Assembly: GCA_003224855.1 (NCBI GenBank)
Contig: QHZY01000019.1
Location: forward strand, 1 to 56,939
Origin: Acidobacteriota bacterium
GTDB lineage: Bacteria; Acidobacteriota; Terriglobia; Terriglobales; Acidobacteriaceae
Direction of reading: 5' to 3'
Length of the DNA: 56,939 nucleotides
Below, one piece after another: positions 27,378 to 37,836 of this stretch. A program made the translations under genes and the position numbers. Below the pieces are notes generated by a model. The model searched no databases, was not told the DNA's origin, and was given only the letters and a program-made list of their open reading frames with translations. Positions within the stretch are counted from its first letter, which is position 1; each line of letters opens with the position of its first letter.

Positions 27378-30300
27378 CTAATCCGCCGAGGCCGGCCCCT
27401 GCGCTTCGATCGGATTTCCAATCTTGAATCGTGAAAAACGCAGCGCCAGCCGGTCAAACCACAGATACACAACCGGCGTGGTGTAAAGCGTCAGCAGCTG
27501 GCTTACGATCAGGCCGCCAACGATGGTTATCCCAAGCGGGTGACGCAGCTCCGAACCCGTGCCGCGGCCAAGCGCGAGTGGGAGTCCACCCAGCAGGGCT
27601 GCCATGGTTGTCATCATGATCGGGCGAAAGCGCAACAACGATGCCTGGTAGATCGCTTCCTCCGGCGGCTTGTGCTCATCGCGTTCGGCTTCCAGCGCAA
27701 AGTCAATCATCATGATGGCGTTCTTTTTCACGATGCCGATCAGCAGGATGATGCCGATCAGCGCCACCACTCCCAGATCGTTGCCGGTCATAAGCAGCGC
27801 AAGAATTGCTCCCACGCCGGCGGACGGAAGCGTGGAAAGAATGGTGATGGGATGGATGTAGCTCTCGTATAGAACGCCAAGAACAATGTAAACCGTGACG
27901 ATGGCAGCAAGGATCAGCCACGGTTCGCTGGAGAGTGAATTTCGAAATGCCGCCGCCGTCCCCTGAAAGCTGGTATGGATGCTGGCAGGCAGCTGAATCT
28001 CCGCCTCTGCCTGGTCAATTGCTTTGGTTGCTTCTCCAAGTGAAACACCAGGTGCAAGATTGAACGACAACGTCACCACCGGGAACTGCCCCTGGTGATT
28101 GATTGCCAGCGAAGCGTTTGCCGTCTCCAGGTGCGCGAAGGATGCCAGCGGCACTTGCGCGCCGGTGCTGGAGTGCACGTAGATATTCTTGAGCGCGTCC
28201 GGGTTCTGCTGCAGATCAGGATCCGCTTCCAGCACCACATGATACTGGTTGAGCTGAGTGAAAATAGTCGAGACTTGACGCTGTCCGAAGGCGTCGTACA
28301 GCGTGTCGTCAATGGCTTGCGGCAGGATCCCCAGGCGCGATGCGGTATCGCGATCAATTACCAGGTTGGCGCGCAGTCCATTGTTCAACTGGTCGGTAGC
28401 TACGTCCAGCATTTGCGGCAGAGTCCGCAGCTTATTCACCAGTCGCGGCGCCCACACCGCCAGTTCCTGGGCATCGGCATCTTCTACGGAATATTGATAC
28501 TGCGTGCGACTCACGCGGTCTTCCACGCTGAGGTCCTGCACCGGCTGCATGTAAAGCGTAATACCCGCGACTTTCCCCAGTTCCGGTTGCAGCCGTCGAA
28601 TGATTTCGCTTGCAGTGGCGCTGCGCTCATCGCGCGATTTCAGGTTGATCTGAATGCGTCCGCTGTTGGGGGTTACATTCGTTCCATCAACCCCAATGAA
28701 AGAGGAAAGACTGGCCACCGCGGGATCGCGCAGGATCACCTCTGTCAACTGCTGCTGCCGCTGCGACATGGCAGTAAAGGAAACGCTTTCTGGTGCTTCT
28801 GATATTCCAAGAATCACGCCCGTGTCCTGCACCGGGAAAAAGCCCTTCGGCACAACCACATACAGGAAGAGCGTCAGCACCAGCGTCCCGAAGGTAATCA
28901 GTAGCGTGGTGGTCTGGTAACGAAGCACAAACTTAAGCGTGCGGCCGTAGAACTCGATCACGCGCGCGTAAAAGCGCTCTGAAGCTTTGTAAAAGCGGGT
29001 CTGGTGCTCGGGATCGTGGCGCTTTAACAGCTTGGCGCACATCATGGGCGTCAGTGTCAGCGACACCACCGCGGAAACCATAATGGTCACGGCCAGCGTA
29101 ACCGCAAACTCACGGAACAGCCGGCCGACAATGTCTCCCATGAACAGCAACGGAATCAGCACCGCGATCAGAGAAACCGTCAGCGAAACAATGGTGAACC
29201 CGATCTGCCCCGCGCCTTTCAAGGCGGCGTTCAGTGGCGTCTCGCCCATCTCCAGGTAGCGCTCGATGTTTTCGATCATCACGATGGCATCGTCCACTAC
29301 GAATCCGGTCGAGATGGTCAAGGCCATGAGGGTCAGGTTATTCAGGCTATAGCCCAGCAGATACATCACGGCGAATGTGCCCACCAGTGAGAGCGGCACC
29401 GCTACGCTGGGAATTACTGTTGCCGAAAGATTGCGCAGGAAAAGGAAGATTACCAATACCACCAGGCCAACGGTCAGCATCAGTTCGAACTGCACGTCTT
29501 TGACGGATGCACGGATGGTTTGCGTCCGGTCCGTCAGGATCTGCACTTTCACCGAAGATGGCAGCGAAGATTGCAACTGCGGCAGCAACTGCTTGATGCG
29601 GTCGGCAACGCTGATAATGTTCGCGCCGGGTTGGCGCTGAACATTCATGATCACGGCCGCTGTGTCGTTCATCCACGCCGCCAGCCTCACGTTCTCGGTG
29701 CCGTCAATTGCAGTCGCAACATCTGAGAGGCGGACCGCCGCCCCGTTTCGGTAGGCAATGATGACCGCGTTATAGTCCGCGCTGGAGGTCAGCTGATCAT
29801 TGGCTCCAATCGTGAACGACTGCCGCGGTCCGTCGAGCACGCCCTTGGCCTGGTTCACGTTGGCTGCTGCCAGGGCGGTGCGCATATCTTCCAGGCTTAG
29901 CCCGTAGGACGCCAACGCCGTCGGATTCGACTGAATCCGAACCGCAGGTTTCTGGCCGCCGCTGATTGAGACCAGGCCAACTCCCGGCAGCTGCGAAATC
30001 TTTTGCGCCAGAGCGGTATCAGCAAGGTCCTCGACTTTCGAGAGCGGCAGCGTGTCCGATGTCAACGCCAATGTGAGAATGGGAGAATCAGCCGGGTTCA
30101 CCTTGCTGTAAATCGGAGGATTGGGCAGGTCTTTGGGCAAGTAAGTGGTCGCTGCGTTGATGGCCGCTTGTACCTGCTGTTCTTCTACGTCGATATTCTG
30201 GTCAAGATTGAACTGCAGCGTGATGATCGAACTGCCGAGCGAACTGGTGGATGTCATCTGGCTCAAGCCAGGGACTTGCCCGAACTGCCGCTCCAGAGGC

Positions 30301-30494
30301 GCGGTGACCGAGGAGGCCATTACTTCCGGATCGGCGCCCGGATAAAACGTAACCACCTGAATGGTTGGATAATCGACTTCCGGCAAGGCCGAGACCGGCA
30401 GTTCGCGATACGCCACCACACCTATCAGCAGAATGCCGATCATCAAGAGCGTGGTTGCGACCGGCCGAAGAATGAAAATCCGTGATGGACTCAT
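27378..30494 (-). CDS. RND efflux permease, first of a pair (MdtB-like)
   Basis: 1038 residues. [23 protein letters not shown] begins the first membrane helix (residue 1). Key segments are [23 protein letters not shown] with the proton-pathway acidic residues, [13 protein letters not shown], and [21 protein letters not shown] near the C-terminus. It overlaps the adaptor gene stop by 4 bases (ATGA), so translation is coupled. With the next permease it forms an MdtABC-like set. The substrate is unknown. No outer-membrane TolC-type gene is in the window. Confidence 0.92.
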   Translation of the reverse strand: MSPSRIFILRPVATTLLMIGILLIGVVAYRELPVSALPEVDYPTIQVVTFYPGADPEVMASSVTAPLERQFGQVPGLSQMTSTSSLGSSIITLQFNLDQNIDVEEQQVQAAINAATTYLPKDLPNPPIYSKVNPADSPILTLALTSDTLPLSKVEDLADTALAQKISQLPGVGLVSISGGQKPAVRIQSNPTALASYGLSLEDMRTALAAANVNQAKGVLDGPRQSFTIGANDQLTSSADYNAVIIAYRNGAAVRLSDVATAIDGTENVRLAAWMNDTAAVIMNVQRQPGANIISVADRIKQLLPQLQSSLPSSVKVQILTDRTQTIRASVKDVQFELMLTVGLVVLVIFLFLRNLSATVIPSVAVPLSLVGTFAVMYLLGYSLNNLTLMALTISTGFVVDDAIVMIENIERYLEMGETPLNAALKGAGQIGFTIVSLTVSLIAVLIPLLFMGDIVGRLFREFAVTLAVTIMVSAVVSLTLTPMMCAKLLKRHDPEHQTRFYKASERFYARVIEFYGRTLKFVLRYQTTTLLITFGTLVLTLFLYVVVPKGFFPVQDTGVILGISEAPESVSFTAMSQRQQQLTEVILRDPAVASLSSFIGVDGTNVTPNSGRIQINLKSRDERSATASEIIRRLQPELGKVAGITLYMQPVQDLSVEDRVSRTQYQYSVEDADAQELAVWAPRLVNKLRTLPQMLDVATDQLNNGLRANLVIDRDTASRLGILPQAIDDTLYDAFGQRQVSTIFTQLNQYHVVLEADPDLQQNPDALKNIYVHSSTGAQVPLASFAHLETANASLAINHQGQFPVVTLSFNLAPGVSLGEATKAIDQAEAEIQLPASIHTSFQGTAAAFRNSLSSEPWLILAAIVTVYIVLGVLYESYIHPITILSTLPSAGVGAILALLMTGNDLGVVALIGIILLIGIVKKNAIMMIDFALEAERDEHKPPEEAIYQASLLRFRPIMMTTMAALLGGLPLALGRGTGSELRHPLGITIVGGLIVSQLLTLYTTPVVYLWFDRLALRFSRFKIGNPIEAQGPASAD

Positions 30495-31666
30495 GACGCG
30501 CCTGCGGTCGAAGCCGGAGATTGCGCGTTGCGATTCCCTCCCGCCTGGCGCGGGTCAACCAGACTGCCTTCTTTAAGCTTGTCCTGCCCGTCCACCACCA
30601 CCGTGTCTCCGGCGGCAACGCCGTTCGCAATGGTGGCGGCGTTGTTCTGCGTCAGTTCCACTGTCACCTGGCGCATCTGCACCGTCTTGTCGGGTTTCAC
30701 GGTGAATACAAATGTCCCTTGCGGTCCCCTCTGAATCGCAGCTGCGGGGATCACGATGCGATTTTTACGCAGCTCAAGCAGCAGCCGCACATTCACGAAT
30801 TGGTTGGGCCAGAGCAAGTTGTCTCTGTTGTCAAATACCGCTTTCAGCTTTCCAGTGCCAGTCGTCTGATCAATCTGGTTATCGATGGTCAGCAGCTTGC
30901 CTTGGGCAAGCTTGGTCTGATCGTCGCGGCTGTAAGCATCCACCTCAAGAGTCGAGTTGCGCATGTGACTGGCAACTTCGGGCAGCTGGTCCTCGGGCAG
31001 AGTAAACAGCACAACGATCGGTTGCAGCTGGGTAATTACCAGCAACGGATTGGCGTCCGCAGCATGCACCATATTCCCGGCATCCACCAGGCGGATTCCC
31101 ACTCGGCCTTCAATGGGTGCCGTAATGTGGCAGTACACCAGGTTCAGCTTGGCGCTCTCAATCGCTGCCTGGTCCGCCTTCACTGCGCCTTCGAGTTGAT
31201 CTGCGGTCGCCCGCTGCGTATCTACTTGCTGCTGCGATACCGCGCCCGATTCCTGCAGCAGTCCTTTGAAGCGCTCGTAGTTAAGCTTCGCATCACGCAG
31301 TTGTGCCTGATCTCGGAACAGATTGGCCTGTGCCTGGGAAAGAGCGACCTCATACGGGCGCGGATCGATCACCGCCAGCAGTTCCCCCTTTTTCACATGC
31401 TGCCCTTCGCGAAAGTTCACCCGTGCAAGTTGGCCGTCAATCCGCGTGCGGACGCTCACCGTGTTGAATGCAGTAACCGAACCCAGGCCGGGCAGGTAAA
31501 CCGGTACGTCTTTTTGCTGTGCTGTAGCGACCCCCACCGGCACCGATTGCGGCCCGGCGGCGCGCGCCGTCCGCGACTTTTCTCCGCTCTTACCGCAACC
31601 GACCAGGCTGACTGCCAGCCCAACCGCCAGACCCAAGATCAACTGCGGCTTCTTCGACAAGTCCAT
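30491..31666 (-). CDS. RND periplasmic adaptor (membrane fusion) lipoprotein, MdtA-like
   Basis: 391 residues from ATG 31666 with AGGAC upstream. A lipobox LVGCGKS near residue 24 indicates a lipid-anchored periplasmic protein. It has a biotinyl/lipoyl-like hairpin ([35 protein letters not shown], split across the strand pair), an alpha-helical coiled coil (residues about 95-175), then THITAP-type barrel segments ([20 protein letters not shown]). It links the two RND permeases to an outer-membrane channel and is the first gene of the three-gene operon. No regulator gene is adjacent. Confidence 0.92.
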   Translation of the reverse strand: MDLSKKPQLILGLAVGLAVSLVGCGKSGEKSRTARAAGPQSVPVGVATAQQKDVPVYLPGLGSVTAFNTVSVRTRIDGQLARVNFREGQHVKKGELLAVIDPRPYEVALSQAQANLFRDQAQLRDAKLNYERFKGLLQESGAVSQQQVDTQRATADQLEGAVKADQAAIESAKLNLVYCHITAPIEGRVGIRLVDAGNMVHAADANPLLVITQLQPIVVLFTLPEDQLPEVASHMRNSTLEVDAYSRDDQTKLAQGKLLTIDNQIDQTTGTGKLKAVFDNRDNLLWPNQFVNVRLLLELRKNRIVIPAAAIQRGPQGTFVFTVKPDKTVQMRQVTVELTQNNAATIANGVAAGDTVVVDGQDKLKEGSLVDPRQAGGNRNAQSPASTAGAS

Positions 31667-31847
31667 TCGCTTTGTCCTCGTTCTTGTCACTAAGACACAC
31701 GCCCAGTGGTGAGAAGACTCTACCCCAATTGGACGAGGAACGTAATACAGCGGATTCCCCCAAACCCTTACTTTTACAAGACTTTACACTCACTTACGTG
31801 GACAGTTTGCACCTGAAAGAGGTGACCGAACCGGTGGGCGTGGAAAA
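31667..31847 (-). promoter_or_regulatory. Intergenic region upstream of the RND operon
   Basis: 181 bases between the site-2 protease stop and the adaptor start. It is AT-richer than its surroundings and must hold the operon promoter. I cannot assign a convincing -35/-10 pair or operator. Confidence 0.3.
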
Positions 31848-32771
31848 CTACCCGCGGCTTACTGCGAAGCTTCCGGCCATCCATTCGCTAAGGGGATACG
31901 AACGGCGGCAATCGAGACACGCTGTAGAAGAGAATTGCATCTTGCAGTTGGGACACACCCCATGCTGTTCGAAGGTGTCAAATGGTCGCTTGCAATCGCT
32001 GCACACCCAGTACGCGCCCACAGGAGGCGCTGTCCGGCAGCAGGGGCAGATATAGCCTTCGCGGCGAGGCAACTTTTGCAGCTTTAACAACCCCCGTGCC
32101 TGCTGCAGCCCTCCCCAGCAATTGATCAGGATGAAGAACGCAAGAATTGCGAACCACGTGTCGCGTGCCCACAGCGCCATCGCAATCATAGCGGCAAAGC
32201 CTATGAATCCAATGACTACTGCGACCATCAGGCTGCGGGCCCGCCCCAGCGGAAACCACAATAATGAGCGCAGGATCTGCCCACCATCCAGGGGATAAAT
32301 GGGCAGGATATTGAAGAGCAGCAGTCCTAAATTGATCCACCAGACTGACCTCAGCAGGGCATGCTGATCGGCGAGCGCTGGCCCCCACTCCCGCGAATGG
32401 GTTGCGAATCCAAACGCGCTCAGGAGAACAAGTAGCGCTACATTCACCAGCGGTCCGGCCGCGATACTCCACAAGGTCGCGCCCGGTCTCGGCGGCGGAT
32501 CAACATACGCCACTCCGCCCAGCGGCCAGAGTACGATTCGGTTAGCAATTCCGCCCACCTGGCGACAGGCCAACGCGTGTCCGTATTCGTGCAGCAGCAC
32601 AATCAGGAACAGGCACAGGTACTCGAGGATGTTCCAGGTAATCGAAGAATATCTTCCTGCCCGGCCGGTGTTGATTTCATAAATAGCCACCAGGAACCAC
32701 GACCAGTGCAGAAACACGTCCACACCCGCGGCGCGAAATAGATGAATCGATCCCTGACGGAGAGGTGGCAT
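31848..32771 (-). CDS. Site-2-type membrane metalloprotease with C-terminal double zinc ribbon
   Basis: 307 residues from ATG 32771. A polytopic M50 domain carries the zinc motif LLHEYGHALACR (about residue 70) and the distal NILPIYPLDGGQILR (NxxPxxPLDGG). After the last helix (about residue 225) the tail has four cysteine pairs: YICPCC, WVCSDC, GVCPNC and ACLDC. This looks like two tandem zinc ribbons on the cytoplasmic side. S2P enzymes cut transmembrane anti-sigma factors or signal-peptide remnants. The ribbon tail may recruit a substrate. A promoter with repeated elements lies upstream. Confidence 0.88.
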   Translation of the reverse strand: MPPLRQGSIHLFRAAGVDVFLHWSWFLVAIYEINTGRAGRYSSITWNILEYLCLFLIVLLHEYGHALACRQVGGIANRIVLWPLGGVAYVDPPPRPGATLWSIAAGPLVNVALLVLLSAFGFATHSREWGPALADQHALLRSVWWINLGLLLFNILPIYPLDGGQILRSLLWFPLGRARSLMVAVVIGFIGFAAMIAMALWARDTWFAILAFFILINCWGGLQQARGLLKLQKLPRREGYICPCCRTAPPVGAYWVCSDCKRPFDTFEQHGVCPNCKMQFSSTACLDCRRSYPLSEWMAGSFAVSRG

Positions 32772-32845
32772 GATTGAGAACTTAATACGCCGGAGTGCCG
32801 GGGCACAAGTATTGTGAGATGTGGGTCGGACATTATTGTCCCACA

Positions 32846-32884
32846 ATCTTGTCAGACCATCTTGTCAGGCAATCTTGTCAGACA
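32846..32884. repeat. Three tandem 13-base direct repeats upstream of the S2P gene
   Basis: ATCTTGTCAGA at 32846, ATCTTGTCAGG at 32859 and ATCTTGTCAGA at 32872 recur with a period of 13. A partial copy lies about 13 bases before the first (TTGTCC). Read towards the S2P gene on the minus strand this is CTGACAAGAT repeated three times, about 75-115 bases before its start codon. It may be an operator array or a plain tandem duplication. Confidence 0.6.
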
Positions 32885-32911
32885 ATGACTAAGTCCAGTT
32901 TTGACGCATCG

Positions 32912-32933
32912 AAAAGGCGGCCCGCAGGCCGCC
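32912..32933 (-). terminator. Rho-independent terminator of the glycine-zipper lipoprotein gene
   Basis: GGCGGCC (32916-32922), loop CGCA, GGCCGCC (32927-32933). On the minus strand the stem is followed by TTTTC. It sits about 20 bases after the lipoprotein stop at 32953. Confidence 0.75.
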
Positions 32934-32952
32934 ATCACTGATCAATTCTGGG

Positions 32953-33714
32953 TTATTTCACTTCCAGTGGCTGCTCCAGCTTAAAGCTCAATACCGACTC
33001 GGCTGGCAGAACGATATCTTTGTTGCCGGTAAAGGCTGCTCCTCCGGTGCCGGCTCCAGCGCCGGCAAGTGCTCCGATGGCCGCTCCCTTGCCGCCGCCT
33101 GCCAATCCGCCGATTAAAGCCCCCAGCCCGGCACCGCCGCCCGCCAGCACCGCTGTCCGCTTTCCCTTGCCGGTCTGCGTACGGCTCACCGCTGAAGTAT
33201 CGATTGACTGCGATTTCCCGTTCACCGTGATCGAAGTCAGCTTTACCTGCAGGACTGCCCCGCCTTTGAACCGGCCCAGCGGCTTCGCGTCCACCACCGT
33301 TCCAGACGCTTGAGCGCCCGCCGGAATCACTGTCCTTCCGCCTACTTCCACCGGGCTCGAGAGCGATGCCGTAAAGCTCTCTCCCGGCTGGCTGACCTTT
33401 GATCCAACCGTCTGACCCAGGCGGACCGTCAGGGTGGTTCCAGCCGGCACCACCGGCGCCATCTCCGGAGCAGGCTTCATCTCCGATTTCCGGTTATTCG
33501 CCATATTGGAAGGCGCAGAACTCTTGCTTGCTGCCATGCCGCCACCGGAATTGGCAGCACTCGAATTATCGCTGCTCGCCGGAGCAGAACTGGTCGTGCT
33601 CTGAGAATTGTTGTCGGTTGCATTGGTGCTGCTGGTATCGTTCTTTTTGCTGCATGCAGTAACTGCAAATGCCAGATACAGCGCCAGGGTGAGTATCATT
33701 AAGCGGGATCGCAT
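32953..33714 (-). CDS. Glycine-zipper outer-membrane lipoprotein
   Basis: 253 residues from ATG 33714. The lipobox AVTACSKK (about residue 20) is followed by a low-complexity Ser/Thr/Asn linker (residues 22-75). A beta-rich domain comes next (GTTLTVRLGQTVGSKVSQPGE, IPAGAQASGTVVDAKPLG). Near the C-terminus is a glycine-zipper segment of repeated AGGGAGLGALIGGLAGGG type, and the end is LSFKLEQPLEVK. It is probably anchored in a membrane, with the zipper inserted or oligomerising. The function is unknown. Confidence 0.8.
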   Translation of the reverse strand: MRSRLMILTLALYLAFAVTACSKKNDTSSTNATDNNSQSTTSSAPASSDNSSAANSGGGMAASKSSAPSNMANNRKSEMKPAPEMAPVVPAGTTLTVRLGQTVGSKVSQPGESFTASLSSPVEVGGRTVIPAGAQASGTVVDAKPLGRFKGGAVLQVKLTSITVNGKSQSIDTSAVSRTQTGKGKRTAVLAGGGAGLGALIGGLAGGGKGAAIGALAGAGAGTGGAAFTGNKDIVLPAESVLSFKLEQPLEVK

Positions 33715-33813
33715 GAATGCCTCCTGTTTTGCTGCTTTCCTTGGTGTCCTTTGGGGTGCGCGCGCAATTATACGCTCTGCAGCGAGCTCCAATGCGCTAT
33801 GGAGTTGAAACCT

Positions 33814-34905
33814 TCAGGAGTTCTGTGGTAGCGCTTCGGTGTTCTGAATGGAAGGCTCAGCGGGGTCTTGTGATGGGCTGGCGCCATCCGCGCCTGCGGC
33901 CGCAGCCAACCCGTCAGAAGGCGGGGCTTCCGTCACCTTCCTCTCCAGAAACTTCGCCGAATTCAGCAGTGGCCGGCCCAGCGATGGGTTGTAGCCGGTC
34001 CACCCTCCGTCGCCATCCATGCCCCGTTCAAATTGCGCCCGCATGGCCTCCATCTTCGAATCCAGATCGTCGAGGTAGTGCAGCATAAGCGCTTCCGGAA
34101 ACATGGGCAGCTTGGGTGACCCGAACTCGTACTGCCCGTGGTGACTGATGATCAAATGCTCCACCAGTGTCTTCAGCTCCGCCGGAAACTCAGGCATTGC
34201 CGCGAGCTTCGATTGCAGCATCTCCAGCTCGATGATCATGTGCCCGAGGAGCTGGCCGCGGGTAGAGTAGGTGAATGCCCGGTTATACGTAAGCTCGTGA
34301 ATTTTGCCGATATCGTGCAGAAAAACGCCGGCCAACAGCAGGTCCCGGTTGATCTGCGGATAATTCCGGCAAAGCAGGTCGCACGAGCGGCACAGCGAGA
34401 CCACATGATCCAGCAAGCCCCCGATGTAGGCGTGATGCAGGCTTTTAGCGGCCGGTGCATTGCGATAAGCCTCGGCGATCACCGGGTCCGCCATGAACGA
34501 TTCCAGAAGCGCCTTCAAGTGCGGATTCTGGAGACTGGAAACGAATTCCGCCAGCGTCCGCCACAGTTCGCCGATGTCTTTGGTGGTCTTGGGCAGATAG
34601 TCCGAAAACTCGATTTCCGTGTCGCCCAGCTTGCGCAGCTTGTGGATGGTCAACTGGAAGCGGTTCTTATACTTGTTGATCAGGCCTTTGACCTTTACGA
34701 AATCTTCCTGCTCAAAAGCATCGAGCGCATCATCCACGTTGTCCCACATCTTTGCTTCCAGATGGCCGCTGCGGTCCCCCAGCGTGAGCGCCAGGTAAGG
34801 CTCGCCTGACTTTTTTGGTTTCACTTGCTTGGAAACAACCACGAAGGTTGAGGTGACTACCTTATTTTCCTGCTGCACGCAATTGCAGATGTAGAAATCC
34901 TTCAT
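33814..34905 (-). CDS. OB-fold plus HD-domain phosphohydrolase, YhaM-type 3'-5' exoribonuclease
   Basis: 363 residues from ATG 34905 (MKDFYICNCVQQENKV). The OB-fold nucleic-acid-binding part spans residues about 10-95 (LALTLGDRSGHLEAKMWDN). The HD domain spans about 150-300 with LLDHVVSL, AGVFLHDIGKIHEL and HLIISHHGQYEFGSP, giving the full metal set H...HD...H...H. The family member YhaM of Bacillus degrades RNA and DNA from the 3' end. The last 60 residues are a disordered Ala/Ser/Pro-rich tail not usual for the family. Confidence 0.85.
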   Translation of the reverse strand: MKDFYICNCVQQENKVVTSTFVVVSKQVKPKKSGEPYLALTLGDRSGHLEAKMWDNVDDALDAFEQEDFVKVKGLINKYKNRFQLTIHKLRKLGDTEIEFSDYLPKTTKDIGELWRTLAEFVSSLQNPHLKALLESFMADPVIAEAYRNAPAAKSLHHAYIGGLLDHVVSLCRSCDLLCRNYPQINRDLLLAGVFLHDIGKIHELTYNRAFTYSTRGQLLGHMIIELEMLQSKLAAMPEFPAELKTLVEHLIISHHGQYEFGSPKLPMFPEALMLHYLDDLDSKMEAMRAQFERGMDGDGGWTGYNPSLGRPLLNSAKFLERKVTEAPPSDGLAAAAGADGASPSQDPAEPSIQNTEALPQNS

Positions 34906-34984
34906 AGCCAGCCCAGACCTCAAAAATCAGCGACACTCATACGAAAGCCCGCTATATGGCGCTGCTCGCTATTATCAGCGACTT

Positions 34985-36073
34985 TTAGATTACGCCAAAC
35001 TTTTTCTTCTTTTTCTTCAGCTCTTTCGCGTTGGCTTCCTTGGTGTTGGTCTCAACCGGCCCGGTCTGGTTGGGGCTGGCCCCGGTGTCCACGTAGCCCT
35101 GCTTCACGAAAATGTAAGCATCCTCGCGCAGTTTGGTCAGATATGCTCGCAGCGCGGGCTGCAGCTTCTGCATATAAATCGCGTCCTGCACTTTGGCTTC
35201 AATTTCGTTGAATGCCGGAATTCCCGCCTGCTGGTGCTCTGCGACCTTTAAGACAACAAATCCCTGCTTGGTACGGATGACATCGGAAACATCGCCCGGC
35301 TTCATGGCAAATGTTTTATCTTCGAGTTCCTTCGCCAGCATCCCACGCCGGAAGTAGCCGAGATCGCCACCCTGTGCGGCCGTGGGCCCATCGGAATTCT
35401 TCTTTGCGAGTTCGCCGAAGTCGCCGCCTTTCTTGATCTGCTCCAGCACATCGCTGGCTTTGGATTGCGCTGCTTCCAGAACTTTTGCTTCATCCACCGG
35501 AGCAGCGCTATCCTGCGGTTTCTTTTCGGTCGAAATCAGTATCTCGCTTAATCGGATCTGCTCCGGTTGCGCCAGCTGGTCCTTGTGCTCATCGTAGAAC
35601 TTCCGCTCCTCTTCCTTGGTGATGTTCATGTGGGAGCTGATTTCCTTGCCGATCACCTGCTGGGTGATGATCTGGTTGCGCATGTTCTGTTTAAAGTCTT
35701 CAAACGACACTCCCTGTGCCGACGCCGCCTTTTCCAGGTCTTCCATATTGTCGAGGTTCATTTCCTTGCGCATCTGGTCGAGCTTCTTGATAACTTCCGT
35801 GTCCGCAGTGATGCCCAGATCCTTTCCCTTCTCGATCAACAACTGCTGATCGATCAGGTCGCGCAGGATGTCTTTGTCCTTCTCAGCAACTATCTTGGTC
35901 GCGTTTGCGGGGTCCGACTGCTGTGCTTCCTGCCGCAATTGTTCCTTGCTGCGTTCATAGTCGCCCCGGGTAACAATCTGGTTGTTAACTCGCGCCACGA
36001 TCTCTTCGACCACCGTATCCGCGGAGAGGGAAACGCAAGCAAAGGTAAGAAGCAATATGAAGGCTGTACGCAT
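34985..36073 (-). CDS. SurA/PpiC-type periplasmic peptidyl-prolyl isomerase
   Basis: 362 residues from ATG 36073 with signal peptide (MRTAFILLLTFACVSLSA). The N-terminal SurA-like helical domain (EEIVARVNNQIVTRGDYERS) is followed by a parvulin domain at about residues 175-275 (IRLSEILIS, FGELAKKNSDGPTAAQGGDLGYFRRG, DVIRTKQGFVVLKV). It ends in a Lys-rich tail (KELKKKKKKFGVI). It is a chaperone for outer-membrane protein folding in the periplasm. Confidence 0.9.
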   Translation of the reverse strand: MRTAFILLLTFACVSLSADTVVEEIVARVNNQIVTRGDYERSKEQLRQEAQQSDPANATKIVAEKDKDILRDLIDQQLLIEKGKDLGITADTEVIKKLDQMRKEMNLDNMEDLEKAASAQGVSFEDFKQNMRNQIITQQVIGKEISSHMNITKEEERKFYDEHKDQLAQPEQIRLSEILISTEKKPQDSAAPVDEAKVLEAAQSKASDVLEQIKKGGDFGELAKKNSDGPTAAQGGDLGYFRRGMLAKELEDKTFAMKPGDVSDVIRTKQGFVVLKVAEHQQAGIPAFNEIEAKVQDAIYMQKLQPALRAYLTKLREDAYIFVKQGYVDTGASPNQTGPVETNTKEANAKELKKKKKKFGVI

Positions 36074-36160
36074 AATCAAATTGTAACTCCGCTCGCGTGG
36101 GTTGGGCATTCCTGTCCGACCCGCATGGGCTGTTATGATTGCGAATTCTGGAGGTTGCCT

Positions 36161-37713
36161 TTGGCTCGATTCACCGGATGCTGCCTTCTTCTTTTTTTAA
36201 CAGCCACTATGCTCCACGCCGCGCCAAAAAAGGCTAAGAAGTCCCTGCCAACCGCCGTACCGAACCTGCCCCAGCTTGAGACGGCAAGGCCCGGCTGCAC
36301 TATTTCTGGATCAACAAGAGTCCATGGTCCACCATCGATGACTTTCGAGCCTTTATTCCTGGCGTTCCCGCGCACAAACTGCCGGGAGCAAATTTTTATC
36401 CGGAAGACATGACCAAGGAACAGTTTGAGAAGTGGGTTGGCTCCTTGCTAGAAAAAGAACAGGCCGAAGCCAAAGGTTTCTTTACTGTTATCCGCAGAAA
36501 GCCTGGAAGCAGCGATCAATTTATCGCCGTCCCTTACAGCCAGGAGTATAAGGACGATCTCACCCGGGCGGCGGCGCTTCTGCGCGAAGCCGCCGGCGCA
36601 ACCGGGAACGAGTCGCTCAGGAAATTTCTGAACACACGGGCCGACGCGTTTCTTTCGAACGACTACTACGAAAGCGACATGGCCTGGATGGACCTGAACT
36701 CGCCAGTTGACTTAACCATCGGCCCCTACGAAACCTACAACGACGAAATTTTCGGCTACAAAGCCGCTTTCGAAGCCTACGTGAACCTGCGCGACGAAGA
36801 GGAGAGCAATAAGTTCGCAGTCCTGGCCCGGCATCTGCAGGAAATCGAAGACAATCTTCCGATCGATGCTCAATATCGCAATCCCAAGCTGGGCGCAGCC
36901 GCGCCCACCGTGATTGTCGACCAGATTTTCAGTTCAGGGGACGGCGCTCACGGCATCGCTACCGCCGCTTACAACCTGCCCAATGATGAGCGCGTGGTCA
37001 ATCAGAAAGGCAGCAAGCGCATCATGTTGCGAAATATTCAGGAAGCCAAGTTTCGCAATGTGCTACTGCCAATTGCCCGGCGGATGTTGACCCGCGATGC
37101 GATGGTAGATGTCAACTTCGAATCATTTTTTACTCATATCGTGGCCCACGAACTGATGCACGGCCTCGGCCCTCACCAGATCAAGGTGGATGGACGCGAC
37201 ACTACGCCGCGCCAGGAACTCAAAGAACTTTATAGCGCCATCGAAGAGGCCAAAGCCGATATCACTGGCCTGTTCGCGCTGCAGTACATGATGGAACACG
37301 CTAAGTCTTTGAACCTGACAAAGGTTTTGCCTTCTGATGACGCCGCGCAGCGGCAGTTGTACACCACCTATCTGGCGTCGATGTTTCGCAGCCTGCGCTT
37401 TGGCCTGAACGATGCTCATGGCAAGGGCATGGCAATTCAATTCAATTTCCTTATTGATCACCGGGCTATCATCCAGAACTCCGACGGGACTTACCAGCTT
37501 GACGGGGCTAAATTCACCCAAGGCGTTCGCGATCTGGATCACGATCTGCTGACCATCGAAGCCCAGGGTGATTATGGAGCGGCTAAAAAGCTGCAGAACG
37601 AACTCGGCGTCATTCGGCCTTCACTGCAGAAATCGTTTGACCGCCTCAAAGACATACCCACTGACATCGAACCTGTCCCGGTCACAGCCGACGAACTCGC
37701 GCCCAAACACTGA
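36161..37713 (+). pseudogene. M49-like (dipeptidyl-peptidase III type) zinc peptidase, N-terminal part disrupted
   Basis: A TTG at 36161 behind GGAGG starts a good signal peptide (LARFTGCCLLLFLTATMLHAA) and runs to PNLPQLETA. Homology then continues in another frame from about 36280 (GKARLHYFWINKSPW, GANFYPEDMTKEQF) to the stop at 37713. The zinc motif AHELMHGLG (HExxH) and the third-ligand motif EEAKADITG are intact. The frames differ by 2, and an N-terminal stretch typical of the family is missing at the join. ATG 36409 could start a truncated, unexported 434-aa protein. Genuine decay or an assembly error are both possible. Confidence 0.75.
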
Positions 37714-37836
37714 ATCGCGCGGCTGATAGACTGACGCTGATTGAGCACCCAAACCTCACGCATTCAGGCTTCCTCCGACCGCGTTTTGCCATAGCCACAA
37801 CGCTGCTGATCCTCGAAATTCGGATGGAAGGCTGCG

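Noticed and set aside
24254-30494. Large region of internal similarity that could look like a duplication or mobile repeat
   Set aside because: It is the expected similarity between two paralogous RND permeases of an MdtBC-type pair.
30521-31693. 390-codon open frame on the plus strand
   Set aside because: It lies exactly opposite the RND adaptor gene, whose lipobox, motifs and family match are clear; the plus frame has no recognisable domain.
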